Source of the DNA: Desulfobulbaceae bacterium UBA2213
GTDB lineage: Bacteria; Desulfobacterota; Desulfobulbia; Desulfobulbales; Desulfocapsaceae
DNA: 12,104 nt
Assembly (NCBI GenBank): GCA_002327225.1
Contig: DCUN01000148.1
Coordinates: 13,953 to 26,056 of the forward strand
Reading direction: 5' to 3'
A program made the position numbers and the translations under genes. Position 1 is the stretch's first letter. Each line of letters starts with the position of its first letter. Below are positions 1-6,657 of this stretch, piece after piece. Under the pieces are notes generated by a model. That model worked only from the letters and a program-made list of their open reading frames with translations, searched no databases and was not told the origin of the DNA.

Positions 1-569
1 GTGCCGAGCAGGACAATTTCCGAGGCGAAAAAGATGCCGGCCAGGGGGGCGTTAAAGATACCGGCGACACCTCCGGCGCATCCGGCGGCAATATAGACCT
101 TCATGCGGGCGCCTGAAACCCTGGAGGCTTGACCAACCTGCGAGCCGATTGCTCCGCCGATGGCGGCAATCGGTCCTTCGACCCCGGCGGAGTTTCCTGT
201 GCCGATAGTCAGGGCGGTGGAGATAAGCTTGAGAAAGATGGTCCTGGCCCTGATGTATCCGCCCTCCAGGTTCACCTTGCGTAAGAACTTGGTGAAGCCG
301 TAGCCGTTGACTTCGCCTGGAAAGAGCAGGGACAACGGGATCAGCAGAGCCATGCCGCTCATGGGGATCAGGGGCAGGAGCAGCAGCCGCCACCCGCCCT
401 GATGGATGCCAAGCAGTTCTTGCCCGCCTTCAAAGATAAGTTTCTCCGTCCCTTTGACCACGGTCTGGAAGATAATAATGCTTATCCCGGCCATCAAACC
501 TATAAAAGCGGCAATGGCCATCATCCGGACATTCTCGCCGGGCATGAATTCTTTGAGGGAGATTTTCAT
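1..569 (-). CDS. ClC-family chloride channel/transporter, N-terminal part (runs off left edge)
   Basis: The visible part is the first 189 residues of a ClC voltage-gated chloride channel family membrane protein; the C-terminal part lies outside the window. The diagnostic signature is at about residues 122-138, where the usual GSGGSAGREGP reads GTGNSAGVEGP; the gating glutamate is E131. The second ClC block, FNAPLAGIFFASE, is at 172-184. Hydrophobic helices are visible at about 17-37, 61-84 and 113-122. By alignment in my head, the position of the internal proton glutamate of E. coli ClC-ec1 (E203) is Ile185, which is more like channel-type than exchanger-type members. The GSGIP motif is degenerate (GYGF near residue 90). 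The start ATG at 569-567 overlaps the upstream gene's TGA by 4 bp (ATGA). No good Shine-Dalgarno sequence is visible, so translation is probably coupled. The family call is firm; ion selectivity and mode are inference. Confidence 0.9.
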   Translation of the reverse strand, partial: MKISLKEFMPGENVRMMAIAAFIGLMAGISIIIFQTVVKGTEKLIFEGGQELLGIHQGGWRLLLLPLIPMSGMALLIPLSLLFPGEVNGYGFTKFLRKVNLEGGYIRARTIFLKLISTALTIGTGNSAGVEGPIAAIGGAIGSQVGQASRVSGARMKVYIAAGCAGGVAGIFNAPLAGIFFASEIVLLG

Positions 570-1765
570 TGTTTCGGCGGCACCGTACAGCCGGCAGCCC
601 TGGCCTGTTTCAGAAAAAAGTCGTCGGTCATGCCGGCAATATAGTCTCGGATGATGGTTGCCGGGGGCTGATTGCCTCGAGAGGCCTCTGGCATGGTCGT
701 CATAAAATCAGTCGATGCTACCCTGTCCCTGTTGTTGTCCTTCAGCAAGTCAAGGTAGGATTCAAAGAGCGTGTCATAGCAGTTTTTTATGAGAGGCATG
801 TTGGTTTTCGTCAGTGGATTCAGGTAAATATGTGTGTAGTTGAAGCGCTTGAGTTCTTTCAAGGCCTCCGCGACAGTGTCACTGAATCCTATGTACATGT
901 CGGCGGGGTTGTTGTGGTGCGCTCCTGGGGCCGGTATCTGACTGTTGGTGATCAGATCGGTGACCAGGGTGTAAACAATGGAGCCGTTGCTCTCCCCTAA
1001 AATATGACGACACGATTCAGGGATCTCTGACCGTTTGATCAGGCCCAGGATGATGGCATCCTCTATATCTCTCCCGATATAGGCGATCGTGTCGGCCATG
1101 CGGACGACGCATCCCTCCATGGTGGCCGGGTGCAGATTGAGCGTCGGATCAGCCTCTTTGGCCGCCATTTTATGGTCAAAATCAATAAAATCCTCAATAG
1201 GTACATGGCTCAGATGGTGTGCATGCAGCTCGCCATCATGACAGAGGATACCGTCCAGGGTCTGCAGACTGAGATTCCAGCCCAGCCCTTTGCGTTCCAG
1301 TTGATCAAGAAAGCGTATCGACTGGATATTGTGCTGAAAGGGTGGGAGTCCATGCTTGGTGCAGAGTGCGGCCAGGAAATGTTCGCCATCGTGACCAAAA
1401 GGGGGATGGCCGATGTCATGTCCAAGGGCGATTGCCTCGATGAGATCCTCATTCAGGTGGAGGAAGCGACCAATGGTTCTGGCAATGCGGGAGACCAGCT
1501 GTACGTGCAGGACCCGATGGGTGATGTGATCGTTTGAGCTCAGACAGAAGACCTGGGTCTTGTCTATGTAACGGGTGTAGGCCCGGGAATGGAGGATGCG
1601 GTCGGCGTCGAGTGAATAGGCCTGTCTGTGACCTCTTTTCGTCTCTTCTTTTCTTCTGATTACTTGAACGCTTAAACTGGCTGCAGGAGATAGGCGTTGT
1701 TTCTCATCGCCATTGAGCTTGTCCAGGATGGCAAAAAGGAGTGTATGTGTGTCTGATTCTGACAT
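566..1765 (-). CDS. dgt: dGTPase-like HD-domain deoxynucleoside triphosphate triphosphohydrolase
   Basis: 399 residues, close to the usual length of short bacterial dGTPase-like proteins. The family hydrolyses dNTPs (typically dGTP) to the deoxynucleoside and tripolyphosphate, trimming the dNTP pool in the cytosol. The substrate-side motif DRILHSRAYTRYIDKTQV is at about 55-72. The HD metal ligands are H83 (ITHR), H116-D117 in LGHDIGHPPFGHDGE (114-128), and D225 in ADTIAYIGRDIEDA. HNIQSIR at 145-151 is also typical of the family. The ATG at 1765 follows an in-frame TGA about 8 codons upstream and has no clear Shine-Dalgarno sequence; no in-frame ATG before the conserved core offers a better start. 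Its TGA stop overlaps the ClC start. It lies 165 bp downstream of the hybrid kinase gene on the same strand, so it may belong to a longer transcript or have its own promoter. Actual nucleotide specificity cannot be read from the sequence. Confidence 0.9.
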   Translation of the reverse strand: MSESDTHTLLFAILDKLNGDEKQRLSPAASLSVQVIRRKEETKRGHRQAYSLDADRILHSRAYTRYIDKTQVFCLSSNDHITHRVLHVQLVSRIARTIGRFLHLNEDLIEAIALGHDIGHPPFGHDGEHFLAALCTKHGLPPFQHNIQSIRFLDQLERKGLGWNLSLQTLDGILCHDGELHAHHLSHVPIEDFIDFDHKMAAKEADPTLNLHPATMEGCVVRMADTIAYIGRDIEDAIILGLIKRSEIPESCRHILGESNGSIVYTLVTDLITNSQIPAPGAHHNNPADMYIGFSDTVAEALKELKRFNYTHIYLNPLTKTNMPLIKNCYDTLFESYLDLLKDNNRDRVASTDFMTTMPEASRGNQPPATIIRDYIAGMTDDFFLKQARAAGCTVPPKQ

Positions 1766-1844
1766 GAAATTTGACAGCCTTGGTGCTCAAGCGATTGCAG
1801 GATTCAGGCTGTATAAGGGTAACTATTCACCAGGGTTAAAAAAA

Positions 1845-1877
1845 TGTCATCTTCGAGCGCTTTTATCGGGAACCCAA
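1845..1877. repeat. Degraded copy of a TGTCATtcccga...tcgggaatcca palindromic repeat
   Basis: This stretch of the 165-bp gap between the dGTPase-like and hybrid kinase genes matches the element at 10955-10986 at roughly 25 of 32 positions, counted by hand. Both open with TGTCAT and close with TATCGGGAAnCCA. The left stem has decayed here (CTTCGA for TCCCGA), so it no longer pairs well. About 30 bp before this copy, at 1815-1828, lies GTAACTATTCACC; a near-identical GTAACTATTTACC follows the other copy at about 10988-11000. It looks like a non-coding interspersed repeat. Confidence 0.45.
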
Positions 1878-1930
1878 CTCTTTCAAGGAGATGTTTCGCA
1901 ACGGCTCCTCAATGAAAGTATTCAAATAAT

Positions 1931-3853
1931 TCAGTAGCCACCTTGGCCATTGTGCAATGTCTGCTTTATCGCTATTCCGATCTGAGCTATCGTATAAGGC
2001 TTGGTGATAAATTGGAAAATCCCAAGTTCGCGAATTTTTTTCACTTCTTCATCATCTGAGAAGCCACTGGCAATAATAGCCTTTTGCGCAGGGTTTGTCT
2101 TGAGTATCTGCTCGTATGTCTCACGGCCATTCATGCCTGGCTCCATAATCATGTCCAGGAGAATCAGATCCGTTTTATTCTGTTGGAGGTAGGCAATGGC
2201 CTCCTTGCCACTGGCGACTGCGCAGGTCTGATAATTCAGCTCGTTCAGCAGATTGGAGGCAATAATCCTTTGGCTCTTCTGGTCATCAACGATTAAAATT
2301 GTCTCTCCATGCCCCTTGTAGGCATTCATGGAAATGCCGGCCGGCTTTTCATCCGCTTGGCTTCTGGTGGCCGGAAGAAAGAGTTCAAAGGTTGTTCCTT
2401 TTTCATTACTCCGCACATTCACATACCCGTTGTGATCATGCACTGTGCTCCAGACAATGGTCAAACCAAGCCCCGTGCCACTTCTGCCCATTTCTTTTTT
2501 TGAATAAAAAGGTTCAAAAATTTTACTTAATGCATACTCAGGGATGCCGGCGCCGGTGTCAGAGATGGTGAAGACAACATATTCACCAGCATTGATAGCT
2601 TCATATCCCTTGAGTGGTGTTTCAAGAAGTCTGTTGCTGGTGGAAATAACAATAGTGCCATTTTTTTCGATGGCTTCCAGGGCATTATTGAGAAGGTTCA
2701 TTACTGCTTTGCTGATATGGAGTTCTGAACAGTTAATATTCAGCAGGTCGTCGGCAAATTGCGTTTCGATTCGTACTTCTTTAAATTGTGAAGTGATTGC
2801 CTGCTGTTCAAGCGAAGCCAGATGATCCTTGATGAGGGTGTTCAGGTTGCAGATTTTTTTGGTTGCCGTGGTGCCGCGCGCCACGGTGAGTAAGTCAGAG
2901 ACGACAGCTGCGGCCCGTTTGCCGGCGTCTCGAACAAATTCAATGGATTCTCTGTGTTTGTCAGATTGATCCATTTGCATGAGTATTATTTCTGGAAAAG
3001 TGACAATGCCTGATAAAATATTATTGAGATCATGGGCAATAGAACCGGCCATCAAGCCAAGTGTTTCAATTTTGTTTGCTAGTGCCAGTTTCTCCAGAAG
3101 TTTTATTTTTTCCTGTTCGGCCTGAACTCGTGTCGATATGTCTCGTATGGCACAGACCCTGACTGTTCGGTCATGGTATTCCATGTATCTGCTATTGGTC
3201 TCAATGGGGAAAGGTGTTTCATCTTTCTTGAGTCCTGTGGACTCATGAAAGCCCACTTCACCATTCTTGATTCTCGCACTCACAGTAATAAGCGCCTGGG
3301 GAAGAAATATCTTTTCAAGTATATCGGTGCCGATCAACTCTTCTTTCTGGTATCCAAACATGTTGAAAAATTGTTGATTTGCCTCAAGGAGAATTCCTTG
3401 GTCATGGATTAGAATTCCTTCCCAGGAAGCGTCTGCCAGTGTTTTGAACCGTTCCTCACTTGCTCTGAGGGCCTTCTCCAACCGTTTATGCTCGATCGCC
3501 TTTTCTATGGTTTTGATAAGCAGATCGGAATCAATGGGTTTTTTTAAATAATCATAGGCTCCTTTCCTCAAGGACTGAATCGCCGTTTCCAATGAACAGT
3601 TACCGGTCAGTATGATCGTAACTAAAGAGGGGTTATTCTCTTTTATCGAATCAATGATATCGTAGCCATACATGTCGGGTAACTCAATATCAAGAAGGGC
3701 GAGATCAAAGACATGATGGCTCAGCAAGTCGATGGCTTCACGGCCACAGGTCGCAAGTGTAACCTGATATCCATAGAAAGTAAGAATCTGCTGGAGCGTT
3801 TCACCGAAACGTATTTCATCATCTACAAGAAGAATATGCTGAGACTTGTTCAT
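1931..3853 (-). CDS. Hybrid sensor histidine kinase / response regulator (REC-PAS-HisKA-HATPase-REC)
   Basis: 640 residues with no signal peptide or membrane segment, hence cytosolic. Domains in order: an N-terminal receiver at about 5-120 (acidic D11-D12, phospho-acceptor D55, T83, K105), a PAS/PAC sensor at about 133-245, then a dimerisation/phosphoacceptor helix with H274 in SIAHDLNNILSG. The ATPase domain follows, with N-box NLLNNALEAI near 386-395, G1 DTGAGIP at 432-438, FEPFYSKK at 446-453 and G2 GTGLGLTIV at 459-467. A C-terminal receiver spans about 517-635 (D523-D524, D567, S596, K618). All catalytic residues look intact. The start is supported by a strong Shine-Dalgarno, AGAGGTGA at 3862-3855, just before the ATG. 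It starts 44 bp after the HDOD kinase gene, so the two are probably cotranscribed. There is no DNA-binding or enzymatic output domain, so it probably relays phosphate within a multistep pathway. The signal sensed by PAS is unknown. Confidence 0.93.
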   Translation of the reverse strand: MNKSQHILLVDDEIRFGETLQQILTFYGYQVTLATCGREAIDLLSHHVFDLALLDIELPDMYGYDIIDSIKENNPSLVTIILTGNCSLETAIQSLRKGAYDYLKKPIDSDLLIKTIEKAIEHKRLEKALRASEERFKTLADASWEGILIHDQGILLEANQQFFNMFGYQKEELIGTDILEKIFLPQALITVSARIKNGEVGFHESTGLKKDETPFPIETNSRYMEYHDRTVRVCAIRDISTRVQAEQEKIKLLEKLALANKIETLGLMAGSIAHDLNNILSGIVTFPEIILMQMDQSDKHRESIEFVRDAGKRAAAVVSDLLTVARGTTATKKICNLNTLIKDHLASLEQQAITSQFKEVRIETQFADDLLNINCSELHISKAVMNLLNNALEAIEKNGTIVISTSNRLLETPLKGYEAINAGEYVVFTISDTGAGIPEYALSKIFEPFYSKKEMGRSGTGLGLTIVWSTVHDHNGYVNVRSNEKGTTFELFLPATRSQADEKPAGISMNAYKGHGETILIVDDQKSQRIIASNLLNELNYQTCAVASGKEAIAYLQQNKTDLILLDMIMEPGMNGRETYEQILKTNPAQKAIIASGFSDDEEVKKIRELGIFQFITKPYTIAQIGIAIKQTLHNGQGGY

Positions 3854-3897
3854 GTCACCTCTGTGCGTGAATGTTGTCTGAATCTGTCGCTACTGTT

Positions 3898-6045
3898 TCA
3901 AGAGCCATTGATGGGCAGAATGATTGTAAAAGAGGTTCCGTTCTCCTTGCTACTGGTACAGGTGATGGTTCCATTAAGTTTGGCTATGATATTCTGAACA
4001 ATGGAAAGCCCTAATCCAGAGTTTCCTGTACCTTTGGTGCTGGTAAAAGGATCAAAAAGAGTGGATGCAATTTCATCAGCTATGCCGGGGCCATCATCAC
4101 GGATAGTTATTTCAACACTGTGTTGGATCAGATGCGTTCTGTTTGAAGCTGTTTTTTCGCTTACCGAATCCTTTTGATGGGCTTCTATATAGATATTTCC
4201 GCCTTCCTGAATTGCTTCTGCAGCATTTTTGACAAGATTGATTATAACCTGTTTGATTTCGTCTGCGTGAGCCACAATGGGTGGAAGAGTTGGGTCCGGG
4301 GTAAAGTGAATTTGAATTTTAGTAGAATATAAAATGGATTTAGAAAGAATTTTACTCAAACCAGTCAATAAAGAATTAAGATCAACTTTTTCACGTTCTT
4401 TATTATAAGAAGGGGCAAAGTTGTTTAATTGCTGAATAATGTTTGAGATATGGTTGAGTTCGTCATTAAGAACTTTCAAATCTTCTTTCAGTGTTGATGA
4501 GTGAGTAAACTTTAATTCGAATATTTTGAAATAATTCTTGATGATGGCGAGAGGATTATTGATCTCGTGCACTATTTTAGCAGCAGTCAAGGAGATAGCC
4601 GCTAATCGTTCTTCTTGGATTTTTTTTGCCTGTTGTTCCCTGATATCATGAAGGTGGAGAGAAAGGGCCGTTTGATTTGCAAGAAGACGCAGTATTCTGA
4701 TGTCACTCTTGATCTTAGATTCCTTCAGGCCAATGACAATACTCCCTACGGATATATTCTTGGCGGCCATGGGCAGATAGATCATTCCGCTTTCGCCAAT
4801 TAAATCAAGAAGCTGGGAGTCAGCCAGGCTGAGTTCGTCGGTGGATATTGATTCATGGGTATTTATGACTCTCTGTTCGATTACCGACCTGGCAAGGAGG
4901 CTGCTGGTGCCTTCACTTGGAAGGACCAGATCCCCGACGAATTCTTGCAGGCGGTTCTGGGGAGATGTGCAACCAAAAAGAGTCTTGTCTGTAACGTTGT
5001 GGAGAAAAAAGAGTACGGTGTCAATCTCTAAAAGTATATTCAGGGCCTGCTCTGTGGCCTTCAGAATAGAATCTCTGTCGTTGGATTGAGTCAGATCTTC
5101 CAGGAAACTGGCCAAGAGAGAGCTCTCCTGCACCTTGGTGACGAGATGCAGAGAGTGCTTGTTAAGGAGGGCTGCCTGTTTTTCCTCTCTGTTTGTCTGT
5201 GCTTTTATTGTAAGATCCAGGCTCTTGGCAACTTTTTCTATTTCATCAAGAGATCCAGAGGTGATGGTATGCATCTGGTTGCTGTTGAGCCCCAGCAACT
5301 CGTGGCCGAGGGCGAATATTGAACTCTGGTCCTCGGTATCCATCTTACTGAGTTTGTGTGCCAACCAGGTTATCTTAACCAATGGAAATCCATCTTTGAC
5401 TCGAGTAAGAGGCTCGTGATGATACAGAACGGCATCAGCCATGAAGGAGGTAAGGTTCCAGTGTTTGATTAACCAGGAACCTGCTTCGCAGTGGGTGAAA
5501 CCGATGTGTTCTAATTCAGCATCGCATTCATCTGTCTGTCTTTCTAATGCAGGCAGGATGCGTTTGTATTCTTTAGGGAAATTTTTCCAGAGCAATAATT
5601 TCCCCAGATTGTGGAGCAAGCCGGCAAGATAGGCCTCTTCAAAATGAACATACTTTATTTGTTGGGCAATTTTTTTGGAAAATATGGCACAGGAAAAGGA
5701 GTTCCACCAGAAACGGTCTATTGGAAAGGATCCGTTTTGTTTCATGCCGTTAAAGACATGTTGTATAGAAGCGGTTATGGCAATGTTTTTTATGACATCG
5801 GCGCCAAGATAAAGAACAGCTCTTTCGAGACTGGTGAATTTGCTTTCAAGGTTGAAGTATGCAGAATTGACAAGTCGTAATGCTTTTGCACTGATGGATG
5901 GATCTTGAGCTATGATCTTGACAAGTTTGCTAACATTGAATTTATCCTGTTCATTGATCTCAATAATCTGAAGCAGGACCTGCGGCAGGGACGGCAGGTT
6001 TCTCGAATCCTGAAGGCGGGCAAAGAGATGAGCATTATCTTTCAT
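3898..6045 (-). CDS. HDOD-GAF-histidine kinase
   Basis: 715 residues, no membrane segments, likely cytosolic. An HDOD domain fills about 13-215: LPSLPQVLLQIIEI near 17-30, then DPSISAKALRLVNSAYF near 48-64. As usual for HDOD, the HD metal motif is degenerate (LLHNLGK, H145-N146), so phosphodiesterase activity is not expected. A GAF-like region lies at about 310-465. A coiled linker follows, then the phosphoacceptor helix with H493 in IVHEINNPLAII. The ATPase domain has N-box NLVKNAAEAI near 603-612, G1 DDGPGIAD at 650-657, F-box FDPFTSTKG at 664-672 and G2 NSGLGLSIV at 675-683. It carries no receiver; the N-terminal receiver of the protein encoded just downstream is a natural phosphotransfer partner (inference). 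HDOD domains occur in signalling proteins controlling motility, cell division and c-di-GMP-linked responses, but the input here is unknown. The ATG at 6045 has only a weak ribosome binding site. Base composition is markedly AT-rich compared with recN. Confidence 0.92.
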   Translation of the reverse strand: MKDNAHLFARLQDSRNLPSLPQVLLQIIEINEQDKFNVSKLVKIIAQDPSISAKALRLVNSAYFNLESKFTSLERAVLYLGADVIKNIAITASIQHVFNGMKQNGSFPIDRFWWNSFSCAIFSKKIAQQIKYVHFEEAYLAGLLHNLGKLLLWKNFPKEYKRILPALERQTDECDAELEHIGFTHCEAGSWLIKHWNLTSFMADAVLYHHEPLTRVKDGFPLVKITWLAHKLSKMDTEDQSSIFALGHELLGLNSNQMHTITSGSLDEIEKVAKSLDLTIKAQTNREEKQAALLNKHSLHLVTKVQESSLLASFLEDLTQSNDRDSILKATEQALNILLEIDTVLFFLHNVTDKTLFGCTSPQNRLQEFVGDLVLPSEGTSSLLARSVIEQRVINTHESISTDELSLADSQLLDLIGESGMIYLPMAAKNISVGSIVIGLKESKIKSDIRILRLLANQTALSLHLHDIREQQAKKIQEERLAAISLTAAKIVHEINNPLAIIKNYFKIFELKFTHSSTLKEDLKVLNDELNHISNIIQQLNNFAPSYNKEREKVDLNSLLTGLSKILSKSILYSTKIQIHFTPDPTLPPIVAHADEIKQVIINLVKNAAEAIQEGGNIYIEAHQKDSVSEKTASNRTHLIQHSVEITIRDDGPGIADEIASTLFDPFTSTKGTGNSGLGLSIVQNIIAKLNGTITCTSSKENGTSFTIILPINGS

Positions 6046-6105
6046 AGTGACATTTCATTGGCATTACAAATTAGTTGATAACCCGTTTAAGTCTTGTCTG
6101 TCTTG

Positions 6106-6146
6106 TTATCGTATATTATCGTACTATACGATACTTTTTAAAGTAT
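6106..6146. promoter_or_regulatory. Candidate operator: two perfect inverted repeats plus a direct repeat over the promoter
   Basis: TATCGTACTATACGATA at 6117-6133 is a perfect 7-bp inverted repeat with a 3-bp centre and contains the predicted -10 box. ATACTTTTTAAAGTAT at 6131-6146 is a second perfect 7-bp inverted repeat that fills most of the -35/-10 spacer. TTATCGTA also occurs as a direct repeat at 6106-6113 and 6116-6123, exactly one helical turn apart. This arrangement is typical of a repressor-bound operator. The regulator is not identifiable from sequence. Confidence 0.5.
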
Positions 6147-6152
6147 AGTCAA
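6123..6152 (-). promoter_or_regulatory. Predicted sigma70-type promoter of the HDOD kinase operon
   Basis: Read on the minus strand, TTGACT (6152-6147) and TATAGT (6128-6123) are separated by 18 bp; each matches its sigma70 consensus hexamer at five of six positions. Transcription would start near 6116, leaving a leader of about 70 nt before the ATG at 6045. The spacer and the -10 box are occupied by inverted repeats (separate entry). Confidence 0.55.
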
Positions 6153-6395
6153 TTGTGATAGTGGAGAAAATGGAATTAACTGTGCGTTCTGTTTAATATA
6201 TTATCAGCTTGAGGCGGATGTGTGTCATGATTTGTTTTTAAAATAAGCTCCCATCCCCGCGAGCGGGAACATCGAAGCATGAAATGTAAGAAAATGGAGA
6301 GTGAATACGTGAGAACTCAATCACCGAATACGCCTTTTGGTGAAAGGAGTATCGCCTCTACACCAAGAAAAAAAACCCTCTCTCAAGGAGAAACC
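6153..6395. other. Intergenic region upstream of the selenoprotein gene
   Basis: No convincing gene is seen here. It holds an AT-rich stretch with possible -10 boxes (TATATT near 6196-6204) that could drive the rightward selenoprotein gene, a short CCCGC-GA-GCGGG hairpin at 6256-6267, and an open frame from ATG 6279 that runs in frame into the selenoprotein start at 6396. That 39-codon frame lacks a ribosome binding site and has low-complexity, basic content, so it is probably leader rather than protein. A TCACC/GGTGA pairing near 6321-6345 could form a weak stem. I do not recognise a riboswitch class. Confidence 0.4.
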
Positions 6396-6611
6396 ATGAA
6401 GATCACGATTGAATATTGTACCAAATGAAACTATTTACCTCGTGCTTCCAGGTTGGAAGAGGAATTGAAGAATACATTTGGCGCCGATGTGGAGTTGATT
6501 CCTGCAAGCGGTGGAGTTTTTGAGATCACCGTTGACGGCAAGACCCTCTTCTCCAAGAAGGAGCTGACCCGTTTTCCTGAAGAGGGAGAGATCGCTCAAC
6601 TTCTGGGCTGA
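6396..6611 (+). CDS. SelT/SelW/SelH-family selenoprotein (Rdx-type, CxxU), TGA decoded as selenocysteine
   Basis: Read with TGA at 6426-6428 as selenocysteine, this gives a 71-residue protein starting MKITIEYCTKU and ending QLLG before a TGA stop at 6609-6611. The N-terminal beta strand followed by YCxxU (C8, U11) is the redox motif of the SelW-like Rdx family of thioredoxin-fold proteins. The remainder fits the small bacterial members: an NYLPRASRLEEEL helix, then VELIPASGGVFEITVDGK and FSKKELTRFPEE. The start is set by a good Shine-Dalgarno (AAGGAG, 6385-6390) 5 bp before the ATG. A hairpin just after the TGA is a suitable SECIS. Without Sec decoding the product would be 10 residues. The intact, family-like frame on both sides argues against a nonsense mutation. 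The role is presumed thiol-disulfide redox in the cytosol; partners are unknown. It requires SelA/B/C/D elsewhere in the genome. Confidence 0.9.
6426..6462 (+). promoter_or_regulatory. Candidate bacterial SECIS element
   Basis: The selenocysteine TGA (6426-6428) is followed after 16 nt by a perfect 5-bp stem, CTTCC (6445-6449) with GGAAG (6455-6459), closing a five-base loop AGGTT. The loop sequence AGGU resembles the apical loop of the E. coli fdhF SECIS, and its distance from the UGA (22 nt) is within the range accepted for bacterial SECIS. CCT/AGG at 6438-6440 and 6460-6462 can extend the stem with a bulge on the 5' side. It would bind SelB to recode UGA. Confidence 0.65.
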
Positions 6612-6618
6612 GTGGGCC

Positions 6619-6640
6619 GGCACTGATTCTGTGCTGAAAA
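6619..6640. terminator. Weak hairpin between converging genes
   Basis: GGCAC (6619-6623) can pair with GTGCT (6631-6635), one pair being G-U, around a 7-base loop, followed by GAAAAATTATTT. It sits in the 46-bp gap between the selenoprotein stop and the stop of the DtxR-family gene, where a terminator is expected. The stem is short and the U-tract on either strand is poor, so this is tentative. Confidence 0.25.
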
Positions 6641-6657
6641 ATTATTTGCATTATCTC

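Noticed and set aside
52..393. 113-codon minus-strand frame near the left edge
   Set aside because: It is out of frame with the ClC reading frame, which carries the GVEGP and FNAPLAG signatures on the same strand.
6426..6428. TGA as a nonsense mutation making a pseudogene
   Set aside because: The TGA sits exactly at the CxxU position, the rest of the frame is intact, and a SECIS-like hairpin follows.
6435..6623. 62-codon minus-strand frame overlapping the selenoprotein gene
   Set aside because: It is the antisense shadow of the Sec-containing frame; no ribosome binding site or family similarity.
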